NCBI RefSeq assembly: GCF_019711535.1
Contig: NZ_JAIGNP010000003.1
Coordinates: 248,001 to 312,000 of the forward strand
Direction of reading: 5' to 3'
DNA from: Qipengyuania aestuarii
Lineage (GTDB): Bacteria > Pseudomonadota > Alphaproteobacteria > Sphingomonadales > Sphingomonadaceae
Length of the DNA: 64,000 nucleotides
Shown piece by piece: positions 26,924 to 36,138 of the stretch. Numbering within the stretch: the stretch's first letter is position 1; the number at the start of each line of letters is the position of its first letter. The notes under the pieces were generated by a model. The model was not told where the DNA came from, did not search any database, and worked only from the letters and a program-made list of their open reading frames with translations. The translations under genes and the position numbers were made by a program.

Positions 26924-27700
26924 ATGGCCGAAGATCAGGACAAGAGCGCCGCTGCGACTGAAAAAGCTTACAACGACGCCGTCGACAAAGCTGTTACGGC
27001 GAATGCCAAAACCGTTGGCAAGACGATGGAAGCGAAAAGCTCCGGTCCGGTGGAAGTCGATGCAGTAGCGAAAGCAGTTGCCGCTCCTGCGAGTTCCACT
27101 TCGGGTCAGACTAAAACCAGACCTGCGGACGCTCCCAAGACGCTTTCCAAAAAGAAAGCTTCTTCCCGGAAGAGCGGTTCAAAGAAGGCGGTCAAGCCTT
27201 CTGCTCCAGAAACCTCCCCCCCCTCGATTACCAAGTTAAAGGAAACCATCATGGCCAATGCCAAACCAGAAAAAACCGCTGATTACGCAGCCACCGCAAA
27301 GGATATGGCTGATGAAATGCAAAGCCGCGCCAAGGCCGCCTATGAAAAAAGCACCGAGATGACCAAAGAAGCTGTCGAGTTCCAGAAAGGCAATCTCGAA
27401 GCCCTCGTCGAAAGCGGCAAGATCTTGGCTTCGGGCATGCAGGACATGGGACGTGCTTATGTCGAAGAGGCGAAGTCTGCCGCCGACACCGTACAGGGCG
27501 ACGTAAAGAGCATGGCTGCCGTGAAGTCGCCGACGGATCTGTTCCAGCTTCAAGGTGAGATCGCGCGTCGCAATTTCGACGCCATGGTTTCGACCGCATC
27601 GAAGAACACCGAAACCATGCTGAAGCTGGTAAACGATGCCTTCGCGCCGCTCTCGAACCGTATGAGCCTCGCTGCAGAAAAGGTCCGCACAGCGGCCTGA
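26924..27700 (+). CDS. Phasin with a Lys/Ala-rich N-terminal extension
   Basis: A 258-residue protein from the ATG at 26924. The C-terminal part of about 150 residues is the phasin domain ([19 protein letters not shown], then [18 protein letters not shown]), which coats PHA granules. The first 109 residues are Ala-, Lys- and Ser-rich ([20 protein letters not shown]), like the histone-like tails of PhaF proteins that tie granules to DNA. An in-frame ATG at 27251 preceded by AAAGGAAACC starts MANAKPEK and could give a second, short phasin. The promoter carries TGC-rich operator-like repeats. Confidence 0.85.
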   Translation: MAEDQDKSAAATEKAYNDAVDKAVTANAKTVGKTMEAKSSGPVEVDAVAKAVAAPASSTSGQTKTRPADAPKTLSKKKASSRKSGSKKAVKPSAPETSPPSITKLKETIMANAKPEKTADYAATAKDMADEMQSRAKAAYEKSTEMTKEAVEFQKGNLEALVESGKILASGMQDMGRAYVEEAKSAADTVQGDVKSMAAVKSPTDLFQLQGEIARRNFDAMVSTASKNTETMLKLVNDAFAPLSNRMSLAAEKVRTAA

Positions 27701-27926
27701 TCAAACAAGCTTCAATACACCAGGCGCTTCTCTCCTCTCCCTTGCCCGGTGGTTGGAAAACGCGGGTCGAATGGCATTAATTGCCGTTCGGCCCGTTTCG
27801 TTTTCGACAGTCGTCCCGGTTCCTTCCCACATCAAGATGGGATCGTGCTGGACTGCAATCCATCAATCGAACCAAGCTAGTTTCCGTGCTTGCGATTTCG
27901 CCAGCCGATACGATATTGGCCCTGTG

Positions 27927-28289
27927 ATGATCCACCCTTACCACCATTTTACGATAGCGGCTTCGACCGGCGACGACGATCCAGCCGAGGGTGACGGTCA
28001 GGCGAATGTCGCCACAAAAACCCGCGCCAAGCCAAAGAAGCCCAGCCAATACAAGGTTTTGCTTCTGAATGACGACTATACACCCATGGAATTCGTCGTC
28101 ATCGTGCTGAAGCGCTTCTTCAGAATGGACATGGAAGAGGCCACTCGAGTCATGCTTCACGTCCATCAAAAGGGTGTCGGGGTGTGCGGGATTTTCCCAT
28201 ACGAAGTCGCCGAAACGAAGGTGAACCAGGTGATGGATTTCGCTCGGCAAAACCAGCATCCTCTCCAATGTACATTGGAAAAGGCCTGA
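27927..28289 (+). CDS. clpS: ATP-dependent Clp protease adaptor
   Basis: A 120-residue ClpS, the adaptor that brings N-degron substrates to ClpAP. The core reads [18 protein letters not shown], then [19 protein letters not shown] and [20 protein letters not shown]. The Asn-Asp pair and His residues of the N-degron pocket are present. The start at 27927 gives the usual short flexible N-terminus; the longer open frame to 27753 is not needed. A DUF427 gene follows directly in another frame. Confidence 0.93.
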   Translation: MIHPYHHFTIAASTGDDDPAEGDGQANVATKTRAKPKKPSQYKVLLLNDDYTPMEFVVIVLKRFFRMDMEEATRVMLHVHQKGVGVCGIFPYEVAETKVNQVMDFARQNQHPLQCTLEKA

Positions 28290-28398
28290 GCCGATAGCAT
28301 TCTTCGGTCACCCAGCACCCGATCCGATCGCTGAAGGGCAGGAAAGTGTCTGGGACTACCCGCGTCCGGCAATCGCCGAACCTTCAGATCGGCATATC

Positions 28399-28800
28399 GT
28401 GATCCGTAACAATGGTGAGACGCTGGCAGAAACCCGCAAGGCATGGCGCACCTTGGAAACGAGCCATCCGCCGACGTATTATTTGCCGCCCGAGGATGTA
28501 GCTACCGAATTTCTCGCCCCAAATCCGCATCGATCGCTCTGCGAATGGAAAGGCCAAGCAAGATATTGGGACGTTGTCTTGAATGACGAGCGCATCCAAG
28601 CTGCTTGCTGGAGCTATCCCGACCCGGCTACGGCTTTCAGACCAATCGCGCGCTATTATGCTTTCTATCCTTCACCGTTCGACGAATGCTTGGTTGATGG
28701 GGAAAGAGCGCTCCCACAGCCTGGTGGCTTTTACGGCGGATGGATTACCAGTCGTGAGGCAGGGCCGTTCAAGGGCGTACCAGGTAGCCGATACTGGTAA
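28399..28800 (+). CDS. DUF427 domain protein (start uncertain)
   Basis: A DUF427 protein with the family motif LETSHPPTYYLPPEDV and the C-terminal GGFYGGWITS. The first standard start codon in frame is the GTG at 28399, giving 133 residues. The family's conserved opening, VWDYPRP, is encoded in the same frame just upstream (from 28348), where no ATG, GTG or TTG exists back to the next stop codon inside clpS. The gene may use a rare start, be read by frameshift from clpS, or carry a mutation. Function of the family is unknown. Confidence 0.75.
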   Translation: MIRNNGETLAETRKAWRTLETSHPPTYYLPPEDVATEFLAPNPHRSLCEWKGQARYWDVVLNDERIQAACWSYPDPATAFRPIARYYAFYPSPFDECLVDGERALPQPGGFYGGWITSREAGPFKGVPGSRYW

Positions 28801-28865
28801 GACATGACGCGCGCGTATTTTCGCGCTAGGGCCTCGGCCCACACGACCCACAGGCCGGAAACCGA

Positions 28866-30089
28866 GTGTTCAATTTCATTCCCGCAATCGACCGCTACAT
28901 CTTTCGGCTAGTTATCGTGCCGATGCTCGGCGTCTTTGCGCTCGCCGCCTCTCTTCTCGTGCTCGACAAGATGTTGCGTCTCCTCGATTTTGTCGCAGTC
29001 GAGGGCGGTCCCGTAGGGGTAGTCTTCAAGATGCTCGCCACGCTCATGCCGGAATACGCCAGCCTGGCGATCCCGCTGGGATTGCTGCTGGGTATACTGC
29101 TCGCGTTTCGTAAATTGGCGACAACCAGCGAACTCGACGTGTTTCGCGCAGTCGGCCTATCATATGGCCGACTGCTGCGGGTTCCTTACCTGATCACTGC
29201 TGCGCTGATGGCGGTCAACATCGCCTTGGTATTCTTTATCCAGCCGGTGAGCCGCTTCACCTACGAACGGTTGGAATACGATCTGCGATCGGGCGCGCTC
29301 GGCGCTTCGGTAAAGGTAGGTGAGTTCAATACCATCGCAGACCGCATGGCTCTCAGAATTGAAACGAGCGAGGATGACGGGCGTGAATTGAAGGGCATTT
29401 TCGCGCGTGTTGCCAACGACAAAGGTCAGGTCCTCTCGATCAGCGCAAAGTCTGGCTCCTTTCTAGCCACAACCGACGATCCCGATACGATCATCCTACG
29501 CCTTACAGATGGAACGATCGTGCAAGACACCGGGCAGCAGGATCCCAGGGTGCTGACCTTCACCCGCCATGATTTGCCAATCGATCTTCCGGCGATCGAA
29601 GAATTTCGGTCGCGCGGAGAGGATGAACGAGAATATATCCTGCCCGAATTGCTCCGTATGGGATGGGCAGACGACGAGCCCAGGAGCAAGCGCGCCGCTT
29701 CTCAGGCCAGTTTCAACTTCAGGCTCGTGGAAGTCGTGATGATGGCACTCATGCCCTTGCTGGCAGTCGCCCTCGGCATCCCTCCCAAGCGCAGTACCAG
29801 CGCGCTTGGCGTTTTCATCTCGATCGTGATGGTCGTCGCCTATCACAAGGTAAACCAATACGGCGAAGACGTAGGTGCCTTGGGAATGGTCGATCCCCTG
29901 TTGGCCCTTTGGGTGCCGTTCCTGCTGTTCGCCTCTCTCATCCTGTGGATGTATTATCGCGTCGCGTTCGTTCCGGGCGGACAAGCGATCGGCGCGCTGG
30001 AAAACTGGTTCTCGAAAATCGCCAAACGCATCGGCAAGCTGTTCCGCAGGCGCCGCCGCGTTGTGGTTGGCGAGGAAGGCGAGGACTGA
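28866..30089 (+). CDS. lptF: LPS export ABC transporter permease LptF
   Basis: A 407-residue inner-membrane protein of the YjgP/YjgQ family from a GTG start. It has N-terminal helices (FRLVIVPMLGVFALAASLLVLDKML, shown in part), a large periplasmic jellyroll domain and C-terminal helices. With LptG it forms the permease that extracts lipopolysaccharide from the inner membrane using LptB. The order, with lptG starting 2 nt after the stop codon, is the usual one. Confidence 0.9.
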   Translation: MFNFIPAIDRYIFRLVIVPMLGVFALAASLLVLDKMLRLLDFVAVEGGPVGVVFKMLATLMPEYASLAIPLGLLLGILLAFRKLATTSELDVFRAVGLSYGRLLRVPYLITAALMAVNIALVFFIQPVSRFTYERLEYDLRSGALGASVKVGEFNTIADRMALRIETSEDDGRELKGIFARVANDKGQVLSISAKSGSFLATTDDPDTIILRLTDGTIVQDTGQQDPRVLTFTRHDLPIDLPAIEEFRSRGEDEREYILPELLRMGWADDEPRSKRAASQASFNFRLVEVVMMALMPLLAVALGIPPKRSTSALGVFISIVMVVAYHKVNQYGEDVGALGMVDPLLALWVPFLLFASLILWMYYRVAFVPGGQAIGALENWFSKIAKRIGKLFRRRRRVVVGEEGED

Positions 30090-30091
30090 TC

Positions 30092-31189
30092 ATGCAGCTT
30101 GATTTCTTCCCGTCGCGCACGCTCACCGTCTATCTTGCCAAATTGTTCGTGGTTCGGATCCTGGCTGTCCTGGCGATGCTGGTTCTGGTGCTGATGATGC
30201 TCGATCTGCTTTCCACCAGCGGAGAGATTCTCGCCGTGCCGGGAAATGGCCAAGGCGAATTGCTGACATATGCGGGCCTCCGAATCCCTCAATTGGTCCA
30301 GCGTTTCCTTCCCTATTCGGTGCTGCTGGCTACGCTGATCACCTTGGTGACGCTGAACCAGAATTCCGAAGTAATCGCGATGAAAGCCGCAGGGCTTTCT
30401 GCTCATCAGGTGCTCGCCCCCCTTCTGCTGACGGCGCTCGTCATGGGCGGGGTCAGCTTCATCTTCAACGAACGGGTGGTCACGCGCGCGACGGCTACGC
30501 TCAAGGCGTGGGATGCAGCCGATTTCGGTCCCATCCCCGAAGAATCGCAGGTTCGCGTGGATGTCTATCTGGCCGATGGAACCAATATTCTCACTGCTGC
30601 TCAGTTGACGGGCAGTGGGGAGAACATCCGTATGCGGGATGTTACCTGGTATCGGCGGAGTGCTGACGGGGCAATCGTCGAGCAGATCGAAGCCGCCAGC
30701 GCACGATATGCCGGGCCGGGCTGGCAACTGGAAGATGTAACCCGCTTCGACGTCGCCAGTGCTTCTCAGCGGGAAACCGAACGCATGCTCGTCGGCACGC
30801 AACTTACGCCGGCTCAGATTGATCTGGCGAAAGTGGATCCTGATGCGGTGCCGTTCTGGGAGCTTGGTGACCAAATCTCAGCATTCGAGGAGGCTGGTCG
30901 CAGAACCGGCGAAATGCGGGCCAAATGGTGGCACAAGCTTTCGGGTCCACTATCATCTTTTCTGATGCCACTTCTTGGCGCAGTGGCCGCGTTCGGGTTG
31001 GCCCGGTCGGGCGCGCTCTTCGTTCGCGCGCTGATCGGCATGGCTTTGGGTTTCGCGTATTTCGTGGTCGACAATGCCGCGCTCGCCCTCGGCAATTTCG
31101 GTGGCTATCCTCCGTTTCTTGCTGCTTGGGCTCCGTTCTTCCTGTTCGCACTTATCGGTGAGACAGTCCTCATCCGAACAGAAGAATGA
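30092..31189 (+). CDS. lptG: LPS export ABC transporter permease LptG
   Basis: A 365-residue partner of LptF, from the ATG at 30092 (the frame is open far upstream within lptF). It has the same layout: N-terminal helices with MLDLLSTSGEILAV, the loop NQNSEVIAMKAAGLS that contacts LptB, a periplasmic domain and C-terminal helices. Its stop codon overlaps the GNAT gene start (ATGA). Confidence 0.92.
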   Translation: MQLDFFPSRTLTVYLAKLFVVRILAVLAMLVLVLMMLDLLSTSGEILAVPGNGQGELLTYAGLRIPQLVQRFLPYSVLLATLITLVTLNQNSEVIAMKAAGLSAHQVLAPLLLTALVMGGVSFIFNERVVTRATATLKAWDAADFGPIPEESQVRVDVYLADGTNILTAAQLTGSGENIRMRDVTWYRRSADGAIVEQIEAASARYAGPGWQLEDVTRFDVASASQRETERMLVGTQLTPAQIDLAKVDPDAVPFWELGDQISAFEEAGRRTGEMRAKWWHKLSGPLSSFLMPLLGAVAAFGLARSGALFVRALIGMALGFAYFVVDNAALALGNFGGYPPFLAAWAPFFLFALIGETVLIRTEE

Positions 31190-31719
31190 CTGAATGGCAC
31201 ATCCGCCTGGCCTGGGCCGAGGATGCGGACTACCTCCCCGCGATCGAAACCGCGGCAGGCGAATTGTTCAAAACAGTCGATGGACTGGCAGGTATTGCCG
31301 GCACTCAAGCACTTAGCGCCCCGGAACAGCGCCGGTTAATTCGCAAGGGTCATTGCCTTGTGGCGGAAAGTGCAGGCACGCTTGTGGGATTTATTTCAAC
31401 CGAGCCCTTTCACCGCGAACTCGATATTCGCGAATTCTCCGTTCACCCCGACTATCAGCGTAATGGCATCGGTGCGATCCTCTTACGAGCGGCCACGATT
31501 GACGCACATAATTCCGGCTTTCGGGCGATTACGTTGACGACTTTTGCCGACGTTCCATGGAATGGGCCCTTCTATATCCGACATGGCTTCAAAACCGTCA
31601 CCGATCTAAGCGCTCATCCACGACTAGCAGCAAACATCGATCAAGAGGTCGAGGATGGTCTACCCCGCGAACGCCGCGTCGCGATGATAAAGTTCCTCGG
31701 CCTCGACGAGAACGCCTGA
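31186..31719 (+). CDS. GNAT family N-acetyltransferase
   Basis: A 177-residue GNAT protein. The acetyl-CoA site is seen in FSVHPDYQRNGIGAILLRAA (Q/RxxGxG/A), with the preceding strand LDIREFSV. The start overlaps the lptG stop by 4 nt, so it is translated with the LPS export genes. The substrate is unknown; members range from small-molecule to protein acetylation. Confidence 0.82.
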   Translation: MTEWHIRLAWAEDADYLPAIETAAGELFKTVDGLAGIAGTQALSAPEQRRLIRKGHCLVAESAGTLVGFISTEPFHRELDIREFSVHPDYQRNGIGAILLRAATIDAHNSGFRAITLTTFADVPWNGPFYIRHGFKTVTDLSAHPRLAANIDQEVEDGLPRERRVAMIKFLGLDENA

Positions 31720-32019
31720 CTGTTTTCCGCCGGAAGATGTCCACCAAGGAAATCGGGCCCGATCAAACTCATGCCTACTGCCTAACTGCACATCCGGCCC
31801 AGGCCGCATCCAGTGACGCCAAGCCTTGCGTATATCAGAGACTGACAGGGACCGCGTTCATACCACACACGTCGAAACGACAGCCGACGACGATAGTGGC
31901 GAGACAAAAATCATATCGGCTGATCTGAACGAGCTAGCCCGACAGAGCCGCTCAAACGAAAGGCTGGATCCCACAATCGAAGCAGATGGCCTCTTGCTCG
32001 GCTGAAAGTCGGCGTAGCG
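31720..32019. other. Intergenic region of 300 nt with a doubtful 59-codon frame
   Basis: The region separates the GNAT gene from the convergent desaturase gene. A frame from TTG at 31826 to a stop at 32003-32005 has coding-like codons (for example DLNELARQSRSNERLD) but no good start or ribosome binding site. It may be a remnant. I see no terminator with a clear T tract. Confidence 0.25.
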
Positions 32020-33111
32020 TCAGCCGCGCGGACGCATGGTGTTTCGCGCGATCCGCGCCACCAGCACCCCCATGCCGGCGTGGTTTGCGCCGTGATAACT
32101 GGAATCCGTCTCAAGCGCTGCAACCAAGCGACGGTGCGCCTCTGGCAGCGAATGATAGGGCATGGAGGGCATCAGGTGATGCAGGGCATGATAACGCAAG
32201 CCGACTGGAGCCCACAGTTCCGCAATACTACCGGGGGGAGGCACGTTGACGCTGTCGAGGAACTGCGCGGTTACAGTCATCGGTTCGCCTTCGTTTTCCC
32301 ACAAATGCGCGACCAATGTGCGCAGCTGATTTAACAGCGCCACGACCGATGCGACGGCCAGCGCAACCAGCAGTGGTTTCCAGCCGAAAGCGAAGACGCT
32401 GCCGATCAGCGCCCAAGCCCACAGCATGCCAGCTGTTTCCTGGATCAGAACGCGACGCGGCAGATCGCCCTCCGGCGGGCGGCGACGGAAGTCGGGATTG
32501 ATCGCAAGTGCGCTCAACCGTTGCCATGTCAGTTGCCGAAGCGGCGGGATAATCGCTCCCAGCGGAACCAGTACGGCGAAACGAAACAGCAATGCGACCG
32601 GCGCCAATATGGCGATGATCACGAATAGCGGCAGACTCCACGGCTTCATGAGCGCGAGCGGCAGATATTCCGGATCGGCACTCGTGCCGTATTGCGTGCG
32701 CTTGTGGTGCAGAGTGTGAACCTGTTCATACATGAAGGAGGGTGTCAGCATGGGAATACCCACAAGCGCGTTCCAAGCAGAACGAAACCCCGGCATCGCT
32801 CCATTTCGGAAATGCGAGATTTCATGAATGAACAAGAGCGCCCGATACAGCGCCAGAACCGAGACCACCGCGGAAACGCTTGCCAGCAAAGAGTTATCGA
32901 CCAAAACAGCGCCTGCTAGCGCGCCATAGCCGATCAGCGAAGAGCCGACCATGTCTGCCCAGTAAACACTTGCTCGGTGTTCGGCGATATCCTTCGTCAG
33001 ATCGCGGGCAGCGCGCAGCATCGCCTTGTCATCGGCGATCTGTGACAACCAGCCGGGCTGGCGAGTAATAGCTGCGCTTGAGGCAGTGGCGAAATTTGGT
33101 TCTGCGTTCAT
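32020..33111 (-). CDS. Membrane fatty acid desaturase
   Basis: A 363-residue desaturase (375 if an ATG at 33147 is used). The three di-iron histidine boxes are present: HEISH, HTLHHKRTQYG and YHALHHLMPS. Hydrophobic segments flank them. The protein introduces double bonds into acyl chains or acts on a related lipid at the inner membrane. It stands alone, convergent to the lptFG/GNAT operon and divergent from the acetyltransferase-like gene. Confidence 0.85.
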   Translation of the reverse strand: MNAEPNFATASSAAITRQPGWLSQIADDKAMLRAARDLTKDIAEHRASVYWADMVGSSLIGYGALAGAVLVDNSLLASVSAVVSVLALYRALLFIHEISHFRNGAMPGFRSAWNALVGIPMLTPSFMYEQVHTLHHKRTQYGTSADPEYLPLALMKPWSLPLFVIIAILAPVALLFRFAVLVPLGAIIPPLRQLTWQRLSALAINPDFRRRPPEGDLPRRVLIQETAGMLWAWALIGSVFAFGWKPLLVALAVASVVALLNQLRTLVAHLWENEGEPMTVTAQFLDSVNVPPPGSIAELWAPVGLRYHALHHLMPSMPYHSLPEAHRRLVAALETDSSYHGANHAGMGVLVARIARNTMRPRG

Positions 33112-33255
33112 AATGATCGTTCCGGAGGCCGCGCCCATAGCGCACAAAGTCGCCGAATTATAGCCCGGCCATTCGATTACAGATATCGGTGTCCGCTCAG
33201 GCTTCCTTGACTTTTGTGCGGTGCCATAGACAGGGCTAACCGCGGCTGAACAAGG

Positions 33256-34431
33256 ATGAGACAGGTGAGCCAGAGCAATATCGTAATCGCGCCGGTAAAA
33301 GGCAAGAAAGGACGCGCCGAGTTCGTCGATCTTGGCCGCCAGTTCGCTTTACGCGAACCGCATTACGTTCCGCAGCTACGCTCTGAACAGCTCGAACTGG
33401 TCGATCCAGACAAGAACCCTTTTTTCGGTCACGCAACGGTCGAGTTGTTCATCGCTTTCCGCGATGGACACCCGGTAGGCCGCATTTCCGCACATATCGA
33501 TCACCTCGCCCTTGAGCTCCCTCGTGAACAAGGAATGGGTCCAGGCGCCGGCATGTTCGGCTATTTCGACGCGGAAGACGAAGAAATCGCGCACGCGCTG
33601 CTTTCGAAGGCGAGCCAATGGCTGCGCAACGAAGGCATGAACCGCATGCTCGGCCCAATCTCGCTGTCCATCTGGGAAGAGCCCGGGCTACTCGTTCGCG
33701 GACAGGACCATTCTCCCATGATCATGATGGGTCACCACCCTGCCCATTACGGAAGCTGGATGGAAAATTTCGGGCTGGAAGAAGCCAAGCGGCTTTATAC
33801 CTACGACCTTAACATCGTTCAGGAATTCCCGAAGCTGGTCCAGCGGATCGTCGCTTCCGGCGAGCGCAACGAGCGCATCTTGATCCGGCCTATCGATATG
33901 AAACGGTGGGACACGGAAATCCGCACAGTACTGCATATCCTGAACGATGCATGGTCGGATAATTGGGGTTTCATCCCGTTTACGGAAGCCGAGATCGCTC
34001 ATGCTGCGAAAAAGATGAAACCGATCATCAAGCCAAATCTCAACATGATCGCCGAACTGGATGGAACGCCAGTGGCATTCATGATGGTCCTCCCGGATAT
34101 GAACGAAGCCCTCAAGAGGATCGATGGAAAATTGTTCCCGTTCGGTTGGATCAAGCTTCTGCGTTGGCTGAGAAAGCCAATGGGCGCAGGGATGCGTGTC
34201 CCGCTCATGGGGGTGCTGAAAGAGTTTCAGAACTCCCGTCTTGCAAGCCAGCTCGCTTTCATGATGATCGAATTGATCCGCCGCAATGCGACCGCCGATT
34301 ATGACAGCGAAAGAGCGGAGATCGGTTGGATACTCGACGACAACAAGGGAATGAAAGCTATCGCTGAGACCATCCAAAGCTCAATCAATCGCGAATACGT
34401 TATTTACGAGAAATCAATCTCTGACAGCTGA
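33256..34431 (+). CDS. GNAT-like protein of the YghO type
   Basis: A 391-residue protein of a family with a GNAT-like fold, often labelled dATP pyrophosphohydrolase or N-acetyltransferase without proof. Recognisable parts are FVDLGRQFALREPHYVPQLR, then GRISAHIDHLALE and the central MLGPISLSIWEEPGLLV. The C-terminal domain carries a second GNAT-like half (AEIGWILDDNKGMKAIAE). In other bacteria homologues sit near lipid or sphingolipid genes. No operon partner is evident here. Confidence 0.65.
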   Translation: MRQVSQSNIVIAPVKGKKGRAEFVDLGRQFALREPHYVPQLRSEQLELVDPDKNPFFGHATVELFIAFRDGHPVGRISAHIDHLALELPREQGMGPGAGMFGYFDAEDEEIAHALLSKASQWLRNEGMNRMLGPISLSIWEEPGLLVRGQDHSPMIMMGHHPAHYGSWMENFGLEEAKRLYTYDLNIVQEFPKLVQRIVASGERNERILIRPIDMKRWDTEIRTVLHILNDAWSDNWGFIPFTEAEIAHAAKKMKPIIKPNLNMIAELDGTPVAFMMVLPDMNEALKRIDGKLFPFGWIKLLRWLRKPMGAGMRVPLMGVLKEFQNSRLASQLAFMMIELIRRNATADYDSERAEIGWILDDNKGMKAIAETIQSSINREYVIYEKSISDS

Positions 34432-34560
34432 AGCAGTTGCCGGTAAGCAACACGGGCCAGCAGACCGGCGTGCTCGGGAACTCCCACGCTTCCATCGCCG
34501 TTCGAAGGAAACAGTGCCACCAAAGCTGGCGCTACCCATTGAGAGATCGACAAGGGCCGC

Positions 34561-34989
34561 GTGAACAAAAAATCAATCCCAGCCCAACTTCCCCGCCATG
34601 TTCTGGTCGTGGAAGACGACGCGATTATCGGGCTGACGATAGAGCAGACCCTGACCGATGCCGGCGTTCCCGAAGTGGAAATCTGCCCAACGACCGACGA
34701 GGCTCTTGCGGCACTCCGGCGCAAGCAACCCGATGTCATAATTTTAGATGTGCATCTGGCAGATCGGGACGATGGCTGGGCAATAGCGGAACTGGTCCGC
34801 ACCCTGGGGCCTGACAGTCCTCGCATTATATTCTCGACAGGTATGCCGGAAGATATTCCTGAAGAGATCGCGGGATTGGGCACGGTGCTCGAGAAGCCGT
34901 ATGAGCCGGAGGTTCTGGTGAAATTGCTCACCGAGCCCAAGCGCGAGGGGATCATCTCCCGTCTGCGCAGCAAACTGGCGCACGACTGA
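34561..34989 (+). CDS. Stand-alone response regulator receiver protein
   Basis: A 142-residue CheY-like receiver from a GTG start. The acidic pair is in VVEDDAIIG, the phospho-acceptor Asp in IILDVHLADRDDG, the switch Thr in FSTGMPED and the Lys in LEKPYEPE. No output domain. It belongs to the single-domain group common in alphaproteobacteria, often fed by HWE or HisKA_2 kinases such as the one encoded at 37142-38803. The partner is not proved. Confidence 0.85.
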   Translation: MNKKSIPAQLPRHVLVVEDDAIIGLTIEQTLTDAGVPEVEICPTTDEALAALRRKQPDVIILDVHLADRDDGWAIAELVRTLGPDSPRIIFSTGMPEDIPEEIAGLGTVLEKPYEPEVLVKLLTEPKREGIISRLRSKLAHD

Positions 34990-35083
34990 CAAATCATAGC
35001 GCAATAGACTTAAATGTTGCCGTTTAATGTGCGGCCCTTGGAGCCGCGCAGCCTCAACAAAATTTGCGTTCGGAACCATCAAG

Positions 35084-35119
35084 AAAAAAGGCCTCCGCTC
35101 TTTTTGAGCGAAGGCCTTT
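35084..35119. terminator. Bidirectional terminator
   Basis: AAAGGCCTCCGCTC and GAGCGAAGGCCTTT form a 14-bp stem with one mismatch and a TTTTT loop, with A and T tracts on both sides. It separates the receiver gene from the convergent FNR-like gene. Confidence 0.8.
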
Positions 35120-35242
35120 CGGGATCATATCACCTGCCGCTTGGACGGGAGGGGGGTCTCGGCGGTGACATAGGGTAAATGAGCCAGCAAGAACCGGGTT
35201 CCCAGCGATCAAGATTTTTTTCAAACCACCATGGACCATGGA

Positions 35243-35989
35243 TCAAATATAGGGGCGCTGCCCTTCCCCACTACGCGAAAAGCCGACCAAATCCGCCGCT
35301 GCATCCATATTCGGAATGCAGATCTCTTTCTGACCCCACTCCACCAAACCATCGAGATGAAGGGCGCGCATAGTCCGGTTCGTATGGACTAGCGACAAAC
35401 CGAGCATGTCGGCGACCTGGGATTGCGTAAGCGACAGGGCCAGCTTGTTGCCTTCTGCCGCGACGCCCGTGGCTCGGGCCCGATCGATCAGCCAAATGGC
35501 CAGAAATATCACCCGCTCTCTTGCACTACGCTGCCCCAGCGACACGATGTGATTTTCCAGCGCAGTCTCTTCCTTCGCTGCGAGCCACGTGACGTCGTAA
35601 CCTAGGAGAGGACTATCCTGGATAAGCTTCACGAAATCGGCTCGGTCGAAAAAACACACACGGGCCGGTGTTAATGCTTCGACAGAATGGTTCGCGGGAT
35701 TATCGAAAGCCGCCTGCAGCCCGACCAGATCGCCAGGGAACATGAAGTTGACTATCTGTCTTCTTCCATCCTCGAGCGAGCGAAACCGGATAAAGACGCC
35801 TTCCAGAATGGTGTAAAGATGCCTGCCGTTCTCGGCTTCCGTCAGGAGGCTTTCGCCGCGAGCGACAAGGAACTCCCCCTTTTTTATCGAATTTATATAA
35901 TGAGCCTGCGCTTCGTCGAGCGGACGCAGAGCCTCGCATTCTTGAAGTGGGCAATGAACGCAATTATGTGGATCGGCGACGTCGAGCAA
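35243..35989 (-). CDS. Crp/Fnr family regulator with an FNR-like cysteine set
   Basis: A 248-residue regulator. The N-terminal cyclic-nucleotide-binding fold ends in a dimerisation helix, and the helix-turn-helix reads LTQSQVADMLGLSLVHTNRTMRAL. Four cysteines, Cys10, Cys13, Cys18 and Cys112, match the positions of Cys20, Cys23, Cys29 and Cys122 in E. coli FNR after a shift of ten, except that the second gap is one residue shorter (CX2CX4C). This suggests an oxygen-sensitive 4Fe-4S cluster. It has its own promoter region facing phyR. Confidence 0.85.
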   Translation of the reverse strand: MLDVADPHNCVHCPLQECEALRPLDEAQAHYINSIKKGEFLVARGESLLTEAENGRHLYTILEGVFIRFRSLEDGRRQIVNFMFPGDLVGLQAAFDNPANHSVEALTPARVCFFDRADFVKLIQDSPLLGYDVTWLAAKEETALENHIVSLGQRSARERVIFLAIWLIDRARATGVAAEGNKLALSLTQSQVADMLGLSLVHTNRTMRALHLDGLVEWGQKEICIPNMDAAADLVGFSRSGEGQRPYI

Positions 35990-36084
35990 GGCAGGCCCCC
36001 ATGCCTCAGTTAGTACAAGCTGTTCTCGTTTCCGTCGTAAGAAAAAGTCCGTTTGTCAAATCATGGGATTTCCCGGTGATTGAC

Positions 36085-36109
36085 GGAACCTAAGCTGATA
36101 CGGGGCGTT
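36085..36109 (+). promoter_or_regulatory. EcfG-type promoter upstream of phyR
   Basis: GGAAC at 36085-36089 and CGTT at 36106-36109 are separated by 16 bp, the consensus for EcfG sigma factors. The phyR start codon follows 29 bp after the -10 element. This gives positive feedback within the general stress response. Confidence 0.85.
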
Positions 36110-36138
36110 CAGCACGCGCAAACCACGGAAGGGGTTAT

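Noticed and set aside
31826..32005. A 59-codon small gene
   Set aside because: The codons look plausible, but there is only a TTG start without a ribosome binding site and no recognisable family, so it is mentioned only within the intergenic entry.
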